A stretch of 64,000 nucleotides of DNA from Mesorhizobium sp. 1M-11 (lineage in GTDB: Bacteria; Pseudomonadota; Alphaproteobacteria; Rhizobiales; Rhizobiaceae), in contig NZ_LJSD01000014.1 of the NCBI RefSeq assembly GCF_001303895.1, forward strand, positions 1 through 64,000, read 5' to 3'. Below are positions 27,147 to 36,451 of this stretch, piece after piece. The notes under the pieces were generated by a model that was not told the DNA's origin, ran no database searches, and saw nothing but the letters and a program-made list of their open reading frames with translations. Numbering within the stretch: position 1 is the stretch's first letter; each line of letters starts with the position of its first letter. A program made the position numbers and the translations under genes.

Positions 27147-28414
27147 GATGCTTGCCCCTGGGCCCGCTCCCGGCGAAGGCCCGGAGCGATCACGCCGTTC
27201 GCCACCCAACGATCGAAGATCGCCAGAGCCGTGGTGGTGAACTCGGTGCTGTTGATGTGGCCTTCGATCTCGTGGAGCTCGACAGGCGTCTTGATGACGC
27301 TGCGTATCTCGTCGGAAAAGGCTGCAAGCGCGTCTGGTTCGTAGAGTGGCTCACCTTCCTGATCCCATTGTTCGACGCCGCCTGCCGGCAGGATGAAAGC
27401 GACGGGGCCGGAAGCCAAGGCAAGCTTTTCCGAAATTGCCCGGGCGACACGGCGGCGGCCGGTTTTTCCTGTCGTGACTGAGGCGAGCAGACGATTGTGG
27501 GCGTGATAAGGACGATCTGACAGCCCGTCCGGAACCGGCTTCCAGGTCGGGAAGTCGACCATGTCGACTGCTCCCGGGGCAACGATCTGCGGGATACCGG
27601 CGCGGCCGGCATTTTCCAGACGGTCGACGCCGGAAGAGACGACGCTGCCGTTCAAATGATTGGCGACTTCCTGCAGGCTGAAATCCAGAACCGCGACGAA
27701 GCGGTTGTCGGCTGCGAGCGATTCAAGAGCACGCCCGCCCATGCCGGTGGTGTGGAAGATGACGACTTCGTAGCCACGTTTCTCGAGCTCAGGCCGCAGC
27801 GTCTTCATGTAGGAAAGGCAGCTCGTCCCGAGCGACGAAATTGCCACGGTCGGCAGGTTCGGGCGCGGTTTTGCCGTCGTGATCGCGGCGCCGACAACGG
27901 CGCCGGATGCCTGGGAGAGCACGGCCTTGCAGGTGTCGTTGAGGCCATAGAGACCGCCGGCCCACAGGATCATCATCAGATCCGGAGCGATCCGCTCGGG
28001 CGGGATCAGATGGGAGTAGGCGATGGTGGAGACGATGAATTTCGGCACGCCGATCGGCAGCGCGAGCGCGATGTCGAGTGCCAGGTCGGTGCCCATCGTG
28101 CCGCCGATGGCTATGAAGGCATCGATCTTGCCGCCAGCTTCGAGCTCGCGGACGAGGACGGAGGCGCCTCGCGCCATCAGTTCCATGGCACTGTTCTCGT
28201 CGCCGGACTGCGCGATCGCCTCGATGGTGGTGCCGATCGCGGAGGCCACGGCGTGCTTGTCATATTCGGGGCGGTAGGGCGGGTCGCCGAGCACGCTGAC
28301 GTCGAGCATGATGGGCTCGCCACCTGCGCTGCGGATGCGTCCGGCCATGTAAAGCAGTTCGTCGGCCTTGGTGTCGCCGGTGCCGCATAGAAGAATCTTC
28401 GGGATTTTGGTCAT
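27143..28414 (-). CDS. Tm-1-like ATP-binding protein (UPF0261 family)
   Basis: 423 residues, normal for the Tm-1-like family. It opens KILLCGTGDTKADELLYMAG and keeps DAFIAIGGTMGTDLALD, the nucleotide-binding area, and FHTTGMGGRALESL. A C-terminal region ends with HINSTEFTTTALAIFDRWVANG. Bacterial members occur in catabolic gene sets, and the biochemical role is poorly known. Here it starts 28 bp after the IclR stop, is translationally coupled to the HAD gene, and is likely part of the aminotransferase unit. Confidence 0.8.
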   Translation of the reverse strand: MTKIPKILLCGTGDTKADELLYMAGRIRSAGGEPIMLDVSVLGDPPYRPEYDKHAVASAIGTTIEAIAQSGDENSAMELMARGASVLVRELEAGGKIDAFIAIGGTMGTDLALDIALALPIGVPKFIVSTIAYSHLIPPERIAPDLMMILWAGGLYGLNDTCKAVLSQASGAVVGAAITTAKPRPNLPTVAISSLGTSCLSYMKTLRPELEKRGYEVVIFHTTGMGGRALESLAADNRFVAVLDFSLQEVANHLNGSVVSSGVDRLENAGRAGIPQIVAPGAVDMVDFPTWKPVPDGLSDRPYHAHNRLLASVTTGKTGRRRVARAISEKLALASGPVAFILPAGGVEQWDQEGEPLYEPDALAAFSDEIRSVIKTPVELHEIEGHINSTEFTTTALAIFDRWVANGVIAPGLRRERAQGQAS

Positions 28415-28441
28415 CCGTTCCGCTCTGGTGATTTTTTGGTT

Positions 28442-29206
28442 CTATTCGTTGGCTATCTTGGCGCGACGGCCGGTCAGGCGCTCGCTGATCTGGAAGGCGG
28501 TTTCGACGACAGCAGTCCCCAGGGACTCAGTGTCGGCGGGTTCGATGCGGGCACGTGGTGCCGCGATCGCAAGCGCGCCGACCGCGGTGCCGCGCGAACC
28601 CAGGATGGGCGCCGCGACGGAAAAGACGCCGTCTTCATAGCCTTGTGCGCCGATGGAATAACCTCTCGCACGGGCGGCTGAGACCAGATCCCTGATCGCC
28701 GCCGGATTGGTGACCGTGTGCGGTGTGTAGGATGCCAGCCTGGCGCCCAACGCCGCTTCCATGATGCGGCGGTCGGCAAAAGCCATGAAAGCGATGCCCG
28801 AGGCCGTGGCGTGCAGGGGCAGGGTTTCGCCAATCGGCACGGCAACGCGGTTGGCTTTGCTCGATTCCACCACATGGACAGAGATCAGCCCGCGGCTTGA
28901 ATGTTCGGAGAAGTGTACGGTCTCGCCGGTTTTGGCGGCCAATGCCTCGGCGAGCGGGACCGCTGTCCTGAGAAAAGGAAACTGCGCTTCGCGCATCAAC
29001 GCCAGCCGTGCCACGCCAATGCCCAGCCGGTAAAGGCGGCTGCCGCCATCCTGCTCGACCAGCCCCTGGTCCATCAACGCCAGAAGCAGGCGTCGGGTCG
29101 TCGCCTTGTCGAAATCGGCCGACCGGGCGAGATCCGCCAGCGTCCTTTCCGGCTCGCCTTGTCCCAGCACCTCCAGCAGGGACACGGCCTTGGCCACCGT
29201 GCTCAT
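28442..29206 (-). CDS. IclR-family transcriptional regulator
   Basis: 254 residues from the ATG at 29206 (MSTVAKAVSLLEVLGQ, the usual IclR opening). The winged helix lies at about 5-70 (RTLADLARSADFDKATTRRLL) and the ligand-binding GAF-like domain follows (about 80-250, with PLHATASGIAFMAF and GYEDGVFSVAAPILG). It heads the leftward aminotransferase unit and is divergent from the APC permease, so it probably controls both. A palindrome at 29289-29309 is a candidate site. Confidence 0.85.
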   Translation of the reverse strand: MSTVAKAVSLLEVLGQGEPERTLADLARSADFDKATTRRLLLALMDQGLVEQDGGSRLYRLGIGVARLALMREAQFPFLRTAVPLAEALAAKTGETVHFSEHSSRGLISVHVVESSKANRVAVPIGETLPLHATASGIAFMAFADRRIMEAALGARLASYTPHTVTNPAAIRDLVSAARARGYSIGAQGYEDGVFSVAAPILGSRGTAVGALAIAAPRARIEPADTESLGTAVVETAFQISERLTGRRAKIANE

Positions 29207-29288
29207 GCGTTTGTCTCTCCTCCAGATACTTAACGCGCGAATTAACTTGACAGGTGCAGAGCATCTTTGCAAGTCTATATTCGAAATG

Positions 29289-29309
29289 TCGTTTTAAATA
29301 ATGAAACGA
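29289..29309. promoter_or_regulatory. Inverted repeat in the IclR-permease divergent region
   Basis: tcgttt (29289-29294) and aaacga (29304-29309) flank a 9-base AT-rich spacer. It lies 83 bp from the IclR start and 74 bp from the permease start, where an IclR operator could lie. TTGAC near 29247 may be part of a promoter. The function is inferred. Confidence 0.35.
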
Positions 29310-29382
29310 AAACAGGCCGTTCGGCTATCCGGCATTTCAAATGGGCTTGTGGCCCCGCCTGGCGGGGAAGGAGGAGGAATTC

Positions 29383-30831
29383 ATGACAACCGTAGTGGAA
29401 TCCGGAGAAGCCAATCGGCTGAGAAAGAACAGCCTTGGCGTCGGCGCCGTAACGTTTCTGGTGGTTTCAGCCGCGGCACCGCTGACAGCGGTCGCAGGCG
29501 GCGTGCCGCTTTCCATGCTGATGGGCAATGGTGCCGGCATTCCCGGCACCTTCCTGATCGTCACCGCCGTGCTTTTGATCTTCGCGGTCGGCTATGTCGC
29601 GATGGCCCGGCACGTCGCCAATGCCGGCGCCTTTTACGCCTATACGGCCAAGGGCCTCGGCGGTGCGCTGGGCGGTGCCGCGGCGCTCATCGCCATCTTG
29701 TCCTACAATGCCATGCAGATCGGCGTCTTCGGCCTGTTCGGCGCCGCCACCTCGGGTCTGTTCGCCGGCTGGGGCATCAACCTGCCATGGTGGCTTTGGT
29801 GCTTCATCGGCGTCGCCCTGGTCGGCGTACTCGGCTATCGCCGGGTCGACCTGTCGGCCAAAATCCTCACCGTTCTGGTGCTGCTTGAGTATCTCGTGGT
29901 GCTGGTGGTCGATCTCGCCATCCTGTTCAAGGGAGGCGATTCCGGCCTCAGCATGGCGCCGTTCACGCCGACGCAGATTCTGAGCGGCGCGCCGGCCATT
30001 GGTCTGCTTTTCTGCTTCGCCGCCTTCATCGGTGTCGAGGCCACCACGATCTATTCCGAGGAAGCGCGCGAGCCGCATCGCACCGTGCCGCGTGCCACAT
30101 ACATTTCGATCCTGGTCATCGGCGTGTTCTACATGTTCACATCCTGGCTGATGGCGAATGGCGCGGGTATCGACAAGCTGGTGCCTTCATTGCAGGCCCT
30201 TCAGGATCCGACGACCTTCCTGTTCACGCTGTCCGACCGTTATGTCGGCACTGCGGTGACGCAACTGATGAGCATCCTGTTCGTGTCCAGCCTGTTCGCC
30301 GGTGTGGTCGCCTTCCACAACGGCGTCGCCCGCTACTTCTATGTCGCCGGCCGCGAGAAGTTGTTGCCTGAAGGGCTGGGTGTCACGCATCCGGTATTCA
30401 AGAGCCCGCATGTCGGTTCGTTGGTCCAGACGGCAATCGCATTCCTGGTGATCGGCCTGTTCGCCGTCACCGGTCAGGACCCCGTGCTGGCGCTGTTTTC
30501 CTGGCTCACCAATGTCGGCACGCTGGGCATCATCACCCTGATGGCGCTGACGTCGTTCTCAGTGCTTGCCTTCTTCAGCCGCAATCCCTCGCTGGAAAGC
30601 AACGTGCTGAAGGCCAAGGTCGCGCCGGTCATTGCCGGCTTGGTTCTTGCCTATATCATCTTCCAGATCGTGGGGAATTTCGGCAGCCTGTCGGGCGCAT
30701 CGGGCACACTGTCCTGGTTCCTGCCTTCCCTGGTTCTGATCGCGGCAGTGCTCGGCCTGGTGCTGGCCCTTGCCCTCAAGAGCAAGAACCCGGCAGCCTT
30801 CGCCCAGCTCGGCGACGAGGTGAAAGGGTAG
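29383..30831 (+). CDS. APC-superfamily amino acid/amine permease
   Basis: 482 residues from the ATG at 29383, with a strong GGAAGGAGGAGG site; the ATG at 29341 would place that site inside the gene. About 12 hydrophobic segments are visible. The N-terminal GVGAVTFLVVSAAAPLTAV and FCFAAFIGVEATTIYSEEAREP, with the EEA motif of the APC fold, place it with amino acid or amine importers. It leads the rightward unit with the P450 (10-bp gap) and aldehyde dehydrogenase, so the cargo may be a nitrogenous compound that these enzymes process. Confidence 0.85.
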   Translation: MTTVVESGEANRLRKNSLGVGAVTFLVVSAAAPLTAVAGGVPLSMLMGNGAGIPGTFLIVTAVLLIFAVGYVAMARHVANAGAFYAYTAKGLGGALGGAAALIAILSYNAMQIGVFGLFGAATSGLFAGWGINLPWWLWCFIGVALVGVLGYRRVDLSAKILTVLVLLEYLVVLVVDLAILFKGGDSGLSMAPFTPTQILSGAPAIGLLFCFAAFIGVEATTIYSEEAREPHRTVPRATYISILVIGVFYMFTSWLMANGAGIDKLVPSLQALQDPTTFLFTLSDRYVGTAVTQLMSILFVSSLFAGVVAFHNGVARYFYVAGREKLLPEGLGVTHPVFKSPHVGSLVQTAIAFLVIGLFAVTGQDPVLALFSWLTNVGTLGIITLMALTSFSVLAFFSRNPSLESNVLKAKVAPVIAGLVLAYIIFQIVGNFGSLSGASGTLSWFLPSLVLIAAVLGLVLALALKSKNPAAFAQLGDEVKG

Positions 30832-30841
30832 GGTCGGTGCC

Positions 30842-32032
30842 ATGACCTATGCGGACAGCATAACCGTCGAGGCTCTCGAAGCCGATCCCTATCCGATCTA
30901 TGCCGAACTCAGGCGTACCGCACCTGTGGCCTATGTTCCGGCTGTCGATCTCTGGTTCGTCACGCGCTGGAAGGATGTCGAGACGGTTGGCAAGACGCCG
31001 GACATCTTCTCGAATGTGGTTGGCACCTCGCCGGTGGAGCGCTCCTTCGGCAAGCCAACCATCCTCACCACCGATGGGGAGGTTCACAGGGAGCTTCGCA
31101 CCGGCGTCGATCCCAAGTATCGCCCTCGGACCGTCGCCGGCTATGCCGGCGACCTGGTGCGTGGCATCGCCGAACCCCTTCTGGATGAACTGGCCAGGCG
31201 GAGTTCGGCCGAGTTGATGGCTGAGTATTTCGAGCCTGTCTCGACTCTGGCGCTTGCTCATTCCATGGGACTTTACGAGGTCGATGTCCCGACACTGAGG
31301 CGCTGGTTCTATGGATTGGCGCAAGGCGCCATCAATTTCGAGAACGACCCGAAGCGGGACGAGATCGCCGACGCCGTCAGCGTTGAGGTGAGCGAAGCTG
31401 TGCGGCCAACGCTGGAGCGGTTGGCGCGCGAACCGGACGGCTCGGCATTTTCGCATATGTTGCATGACGGCATGCCGGCCGGACAGACGCGGTCGATCGA
31501 GTTTCTGCTGCCGACCATCAAGGTCATCCTTTTGGGCGGCATGCAGGAGCCGGGTCATGGCGCCGGTTCGGTCCTTGCCGGCCTCTTGACACATCCCGAG
31601 CAGATGCGAGCCGTACTGGCCGATCCTGAGGGACTGGTGCCGAAGGCCGTCGACGAAGGCCTGCGCTGGATTGCCCCGATCGGCACGCAGACAAAACAGA
31701 CCACGCGCGCCGTCGAGCTCGGCGGCGCTACGATACCGGCCGGTGCGCCGGTTGCCGCGCTGGTCTCGTCGGCAAACCGTGACGAAAGCCGGTTTCCCGA
31801 TCCAGACCGGTTCGACATCCATCGCAACCATGGCAGCCATGCAGCTTTCGGCTTCGGTCATCACTTCTGTTCGGGCCGCTTCTTCGCACGCGAGCAGATG
31901 TGCCTGGCGGTAGCCTTGCTGCTGGCGCGGTTCCCCAATATGCGACTGGCGAATGGTGAAACCCCTATGTTCCGGGGTTGGGAGTTCCGCGCGCCGACCG
32001 CGCTTCATGTGACATTCGGAGAAAAGACCTGA
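30842..32032 (+). CDS. Cytochrome P450
   Basis: 396 residues, a soluble bacterial P450 needing separate redox partners (no ferredoxin or reductase gene is nearby). The heme-thiolate motif is FGFGHHFCSG with Cys343; the ExxR pair is Glu272/Arg275. The I-helix reads GGMQEPG (232-238), so the usual acid-threonine pair is Glu-Pro, as in a subset of bacterial P450s. It may hydroxylate or demethylate the substrate brought in by the upstream permease. Its stop overlaps the aldehyde dehydrogenase start (TGATG, 32030-32034). Confidence 0.9.
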   Translation: MTYADSITVEALEADPYPIYAELRRTAPVAYVPAVDLWFVTRWKDVETVGKTPDIFSNVVGTSPVERSFGKPTILTTDGEVHRELRTGVDPKYRPRTVAGYAGDLVRGIAEPLLDELARRSSAELMAEYFEPVSTLALAHSMGLYEVDVPTLRRWFYGLAQGAINFENDPKRDEIADAVSVEVSEAVRPTLERLAREPDGSAFSHMLHDGMPAGQTRSIEFLLPTIKVILLGGMQEPGHGAGSVLAGLLTHPEQMRAVLADPEGLVPKAVDEGLRWIAPIGTQTKQTTRAVELGGATIPAGAPVAALVSSANRDESRFPDPDRFDIHRNHGSHAAFGFGHHFCSGRFFAREQMCLAVALLLARFPNMRLANGETPMFRGWEFRAPTALHVTFGEKT

Positions 32033-33519
32033 TGGACCAGGCCACGATCGACGCGCTGCGGCAGAAACCTGTCGCAGCACAAAAGCTTTTCATCGGAGGC
32101 GCGTTCGCCGACAGCCGGGATGGGGAAATGCTTCCCGTCATCTCGCCGATCGACGGCACGACATTGACTTCGATTGCCGATGCGGGAACAACGGATGTCG
32201 ATCGTGCAGTGGCCGCCGCGCGCGCCGCCTTCGAGAAGGGAAGCTGGTCGCGTGCAGCGCCCGCCGCGCGCAAGAAAGTGCTGCTGAAACTGGCCGATTT
32301 GATCGAGAAGCATGCGCTCGAACTGGCTGTGCTCGGCGTGCGCGACAACGGCACCGAGATCGGCATGGCCTACAAGGCCGAGCCTTTGTCGGCGGCAGGC
32401 ACGTTCCGCTACTATGCCGAGGCCATCGACAAGGTCTATGGCGAGATCGCCCCGACGGCGCCGGACGTGCTTGGCCTCATCCATCGCGAGCCGCTGGGTG
32501 TCGTCGCCGCCATCGTGCCGTGGAACTTCCCGATGATGATCGGCGCCTGGAAAGTGGCGCCGGCACTTGCCGCCGGCAACAGCGTGGTGCTGAAGCCGGC
32601 CGAAGTGGCGTCCCTCACCCTGTTACGTCTCGGCGAACTGGCGGCGGAAGCTGGCCTGCCGGAAGGCGTTCTTAATGTCGTTACCGGGCGCGGTAGCGTG
32701 ACGGGCGAGGCCCTTGGCCTGCATATGGACGTCGATGCGCTTGTCTTCACGGGCTCCGGCGGGGTTGGGCGTCGCTTGCTCGACTATTCGGCGCGTTCGA
32801 ACCTGAAGAGGGTGCATCTGGAACTTGGTGGTAAGTCGCCCAATGTCGTCTTTGCCGACGCGCCCGATCTCGATGTCGCGGCTAAGGTTTCCGCGCATGG
32901 CATCTTCCGCAATGCCGGCCAGGTCTGCGTCGCCGGCTCGCGGCTGCTTGTCCAGTCCTCGATCTATGACGCCTTCGTGGAAAAGCTGGTGGCGGCAACG
33001 ACCAGGATGAAGGTCGGCGATCCGCTCGACATCAAGTCGGACATCGGCGCGGTGAGCAGCATGGAGCAGCTTAAGAAGGATCTCGGCCATGTGGCGACGG
33101 CGCTGGACGAAGGCGCACAGCTCGTCTCTGGCGGCCGTCGCATCCGCGAGGAAACCGGCGGCTACTACATGGAGCCGACGATCTTCGGCGGTGTCGCTCC
33201 CGGCATGACCGTGGCGCGCGAAGAGGTGTTCGGCCCGGTCCTGGCTGTACAGCGCTTCGAGGAGGAGGCGGAAGCCGTGCGGCTGGCCAACGGCACCGTC
33301 TATGGACTCGCCTCCGCGGTGTGGACCTCCAATCTTTCCCGGGCGCATCGCATGGTGCGGGCGATCGGCGCCGGCGTGGTGCACGTCAACACCTATGGCG
33401 GTGCGGACATGACCGTGCCGCTCGGAGGCTTCGGCCAGTCAGGCTTCGGCCGGGACAAGTCGCTGCACGCATTCGACAAGTATTCGGACCTGAAAACGGC
33501 CTGGATTTCGCTGGCGTAG
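32032..33519 (+). CDS. Aldehyde dehydrogenase
   Basis: 495 residues from the ATG at 32032, overlapping the P450 stop; the longer frame start at 31978 lies inside the P450 gene. Catalytic Cys299 (NAGQVCVAGSR) and Glu264 (LELGGKSPN) are present, with PWNFPMMI and FTGSGGVG for NAD(P) binding. It probably oxidises an aldehyde released by the P450 or by the class III aminotransferase to a carboxylate for the downstream CoA ligase or HpaBC. The exact aldehyde is not predictable. Confidence 0.9.
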   Translation: MDQATIDALRQKPVAAQKLFIGGAFADSRDGEMLPVISPIDGTTLTSIADAGTTDVDRAVAAARAAFEKGSWSRAAPAARKKVLLKLADLIEKHALELAVLGVRDNGTEIGMAYKAEPLSAAGTFRYYAEAIDKVYGEIAPTAPDVLGLIHREPLGVVAAIVPWNFPMMIGAWKVAPALAAGNSVVLKPAEVASLTLLRLGELAAEAGLPEGVLNVVTGRGSVTGEALGLHMDVDALVFTGSGGVGRRLLDYSARSNLKRVHLELGGKSPNVVFADAPDLDVAAKVSAHGIFRNAGQVCVAGSRLLVQSSIYDAFVEKLVAATTRMKVGDPLDIKSDIGAVSSMEQLKKDLGHVATALDEGAQLVSGGRRIREETGGYYMEPTIFGGVAPGMTVAREEVFGPVLAVQRFEEEAEAVRLANGTVYGLASAVWTSNLSRAHRMVRAIGAGVVHVNTYGGADMTVPLGGFGQSGFGRDKSLHAFDKYSDLKTAWISLA

Positions 33520-33617
33520 GGGGCTGGCGGCACAAGCGCGGTCTTTCGAAATCGCACTTGTGTTTGTTCCTGTTTTGTTCCAATCTGAATGTTTCGACCC
33601 TGCGAATTGGGCGAGGC

Positions 33618-34211
33618 ATGTCCCAAGTTGCCTTCGATTTTGGTCAGTCAGAAGCTCCGCGTCGGCCCAAGAAACCGGAGCGACTGATCTTGATGGTGCT
33701 GCTTGAAGCGCCGGTCGGCAGTCAGGCGCTGGAGATTGCGTCCGAGATACAGACGGCGAACGGGATCCAGGCGAAATTGCGTCCGCTGGACCACCTGCAC
33801 ATCTCCCTCCAGCACATCAGGGACGACAAACGTTTGCGCGAAAAATATGTATTTGCGGCCAAACGCGCCGCGAATGCCGTTGTCGCCGAGGCGTTTGATG
33901 TCTGCTTTGATCGTATCGTCACGTTTCCCGGTGGTCGACCCGACAGGCGAGCAACAGTGCTTTTGGGCGGAAGCACGGCGTTGATGGATCTCCAATGTCG
34001 GCTCGGTGTTGCTCTCATCTCCAACGGGTTGCGTGGGGCGCTAAGCTTCAACCCGCATATCACGCTTTTCTACAGTTCTCGGTCGGTCGTCCCGCAGCAA
34101 ATCGATCCCTTGCGTTTCACCGTCCGAAGGTTCTCGCTTGTCCACAGCGAGCGAGGACTGACAAAATACAACATTCTTGAATCCTGGCTGACGCAGGCGA
34201 AGTGGCACTAA
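33618..34211 (+). CDS. LigT-like 2H phosphoesterase (2'-5' RNA ligase family)
   Basis: 197 residues. Both 2H motifs are present: HIS at 61-63 (HLHISLQHI) and HIT at 147-149 (NPHITLFYS). Members act as 2',3'-cyclic phosphodiesterases or RNA ligases. The ATG at 33618 follows GCGAGG. It lies between an aldehyde dehydrogenase and a CoA ligase without an obvious metabolic link, and its base composition seems lower in GC than its neighbours, so it may be an independent insertion. Role unknown. Confidence 0.8.
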   Translation: MSQVAFDFGQSEAPRRPKKPERLILMVLLEAPVGSQALEIASEIQTANGIQAKLRPLDHLHISLQHIRDDKRLREKYVFAAKRAANAVVAEAFDVCFDRIVTFPGGRPDRRATVLLGGSTALMDLQCRLGVALISNGLRGALSFNPHITLFYSSRSVVPQQIDPLRFTVRRFSLVHSERGLTKYNILESWLTQAKWH

Positions 34212-34300
34212 AAGGCATAGCCTTTGGTTCGATGGCTTCCTAAGGTCGTCCGCGCTATGTGATGCGACCTGAACGTTGCATCGCCATCGCGGAGGAGAGG

Positions 34301-35938
34301 ATGGATTTTTCGACGGTCGACCGCACCTATGCCAGGGCGCGTGCGGAATTTCGCCTGGAAATACCCGCGCATTTCAATTTCGCTTTCGACGTCATCGACG
34401 ATTGGGCGAAGCGGGACGACCGCACGGCGGTGATCGCCGTCTCGCGCGATGGCGAGACGATCCAGCGCATCGCCTATTCGCAGCTTTCGGAAAGTTCGAA
34501 CCGCTTTGCCAACGCCTTGCGCACGCTGGGCGTCGCCGCCGGCGACTTTGCCTGTGTCGTCATCGGCCGTGTGCCGGCCTGGTACACCGTGCTGTTCGGT
34601 TGCATGAAGGCGGGCGTCGTCTCGATGCCGGGCACCAACCTGCTGACCGCGCATGACATCGCCTATCGCGTCAACCATTCGAAGGCCACGGTGGTCATCG
34701 TCACCTCCGAGCACTGCGCCAAGGTGGATGCCATCCGCGCCGAATGCCCGACGCTGAAGACCTTCATCGTCGTCGACGGCGAACGCGATGGCTGGCTGTC
34801 GTTCGACAAATTGCTGGCCGAGGCTTCTCCGGAGCTGGATCGGAAGGATTTTCCACCGAACCGCGCCACCGACATGATGATGGCCTATTTCACCTCCGGC
34901 ACCACCTCAATGCCCAAGATGGTGCCGCGCGACCATGGCTATGCTCTGGCTCACGTGGCGACCGGCCTGTTCTGGATGGATCTCAGGCCCGGCGACGTGC
35001 ACTGGTCGCTCACCGATACCGGCTGGGCGAAGGCTGCCTGGGGTATCCTGTTCCCACAGTTGATGCTCGGCACGCCGGCAGTGCTCTACAATGGCGACGG
35101 CGCCTTCGATGCCGACATGCATCTGAAGCTGATCGGGAAGCTCAAGGTCTCGACCTTCTGCGCGCCGCCCACCGTTTACCGCCTGTTCGCGCAACAGGAT
35201 TTGAAACGCTACGATCTTTCCAGCCTGCGCCGTTCGCTGGGCGCGGGCGAGCCGCTCAATCCGGAGGTGATGCGCATCTGGAAGGAAGCGACCGGCACGA
35301 CCATCGCCGATGGTTACGGCCAGACCGAGACCATCAACATCGTCGCCAATTTCCCCGGCGAGGAAGTTCGGTTCGGCTCGATGGGCAAACCGGTGCCGGG
35401 TTACGATGTCGACGTCGTCGATGACGATGGCAAGCGTCTGCCCGACGAGGAAGTCGGCCATATCGCGGTCAGGGTCACCGATCCGCACCCGGGCGGCCTG
35501 TTCCACGGCTACTACACCGGCAAGGCGCTGGACACCGGCTCATTCCGCAATGGCTGGTATTATACGGGCGATACCGCCCGCCGCGACAAGGACGGCTATC
35601 TCTGGTTCGTCGGTCGTTCCGATGACCTGATCTCATCCGCCGGTTATCGCATCAGCCCGTTCGAGGTGGAGAGCGCGCTGATCGAGCACAAGGCGGTCGC
35701 CGAAAGCGCGGTCATCGGTAAGCCCGACCCGACACGCGGCCAGATCGTCAAGGCCTATGTCATCCTGGCGAAAGGGTTTACGGCGTCGGACGAGCTTGCG
35801 CGCGATATCCAGGAATTCTGCCGCAACCTGACCGCGCCCTACAAATATCCGCGCGAGATCGAATTCGTCGATGCGCTGCCCAAGACAATTTCCGGCAAGA
35901 TCCGGCGGGTGGAGCTCAGGCAGGCCAGCAAGGAATAG
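34301..35938 (+). CDS. AMP-forming acyl-CoA synthetase (benzoate/medium-chain type)
   Basis: 545 residues from the ATG at 34301, preceded by GGAGGAGAGG. The ANL motifs are FTSGTTSMPKMVPRDH (phosphate loop), DGYGQTETI (adenine), YTGDTARRDKDGYLWFVGR (hinge) and KTISGKIRR (C-terminal lysine). The opening FNFAFDVIDDWA and the overall layout resemble benzoate-CoA and medium-chain ACSM ligases. It would activate a carboxylic acid product, possibly of the preceding aldehyde dehydrogenase. It is convergent with the ATC-hydrolase-like gene, only 6 bp away. Confidence 0.85.
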   Translation: MDFSTVDRTYARARAEFRLEIPAHFNFAFDVIDDWAKRDDRTAVIAVSRDGETIQRIAYSQLSESSNRFANALRTLGVAAGDFACVVIGRVPAWYTVLFGCMKAGVVSMPGTNLLTAHDIAYRVNHSKATVVIVTSEHCAKVDAIRAECPTLKTFIVVDGERDGWLSFDKLLAEASPELDRKDFPPNRATDMMMAYFTSGTTSMPKMVPRDHGYALAHVATGLFWMDLRPGDVHWSLTDTGWAKAAWGILFPQLMLGTPAVLYNGDGAFDADMHLKLIGKLKVSTFCAPPTVYRLFAQQDLKRYDLSSLRRSLGAGEPLNPEVMRIWKEATGTTIADGYGQTETINIVANFPGEEVRFGSMGKPVPGYDVDVVDDDGKRLPDEEVGHIAVRVTDPHPGGLFHGYYTGKALDTGSFRNGWYYTGDTARRDKDGYLWFVGRSDDLISSAGYRISPFEVESALIEHKAVAESAVIGKPDPTRGQIVKAYVILAKGFTASDELARDIQEFCRNLTAPYKYPREIEFVDALPKTISGKIRRVELRQASKE

Positions 35939-35944
35939 TCCCCC

Positions 35945-36451
35945 TCAGGCCGCGTCTCGATCGGTGAGCGCGATGTGGCAGCAGCCGCTGCCGTGGCCGG
36001 GAGACCAGGTGACATTGTCGAAGCGCACGCCGGTGGCCTCGAACAGGCCGCGGTCGAAAGCGCCTGCAATGCGGCAGAGCGTGGTGAGCTGTTCATCGCC
36101 GACACCGGCTTCGACCCAGGCGTCCTTGAGCGGGCAACGCTTCACCTTGAAAGCGATGCGATCCGATGCCCGCTCGACATCGGTCGGATACATGCGCCCG
36201 TCATCTGGACTGACGGACAGGAACGCCTCGCCGATGGCGCGCGCGTCGTTTGGCCCGAACTTGCCGAAGGCAGCCGTCGCAACCTCCTGGCCGCGTTTTT
36301 CGATGGCGCGCACCATGACCGCTTCGGCCTGCTCCGCACCCAGTTCCGCCGTCAGTTCGTCCAGCATGAGCCGGTAGAGATCGGCGCGGTTGCGGAAGGC
36401 GGAATCGAGTTCGCGGGCAAGCTTTTCCGCGCGTGCCTGTGGGTCTGTCAT
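35945..36451 (-). CDS. L-2-amino-thiazoline-4-carboxylic acid hydrolase-like protein
   Basis: 168 residues resembling the ATC hydrolase family (PF14196). Typical features are KRCPLKDAW (Cys106), LCRIAGAFDRGLF (Cys126, Asp133) and the C-terminal GSGCCHI (Cys157, Cys158). ATC hydrolase opens 2-aminothiazoline-4-carboxylate to S- or N-carbamoyl cysteine, but most members have untested substrates. Its ATG overlaps the stop of the upstream ABC ATPase (ATGA, 36448-36451), so it is made with the importer and probably works on the imported compound. Confidence 0.75.
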   Translation of the reverse strand: MTDPQARAEKLARELDSAFRNRADLYRLMLDELTAELGAEQAEAVMVRAIEKRGQEVATAAFGKFGPNDARAIGEAFLSVSPDDGRMYPTDVERASDRIAFKVKRCPLKDAWVEAGVGDEQLTTLCRIAGAFDRGLFEATGVRFDNVTWSPGHGSGCCHIALTDRDAA

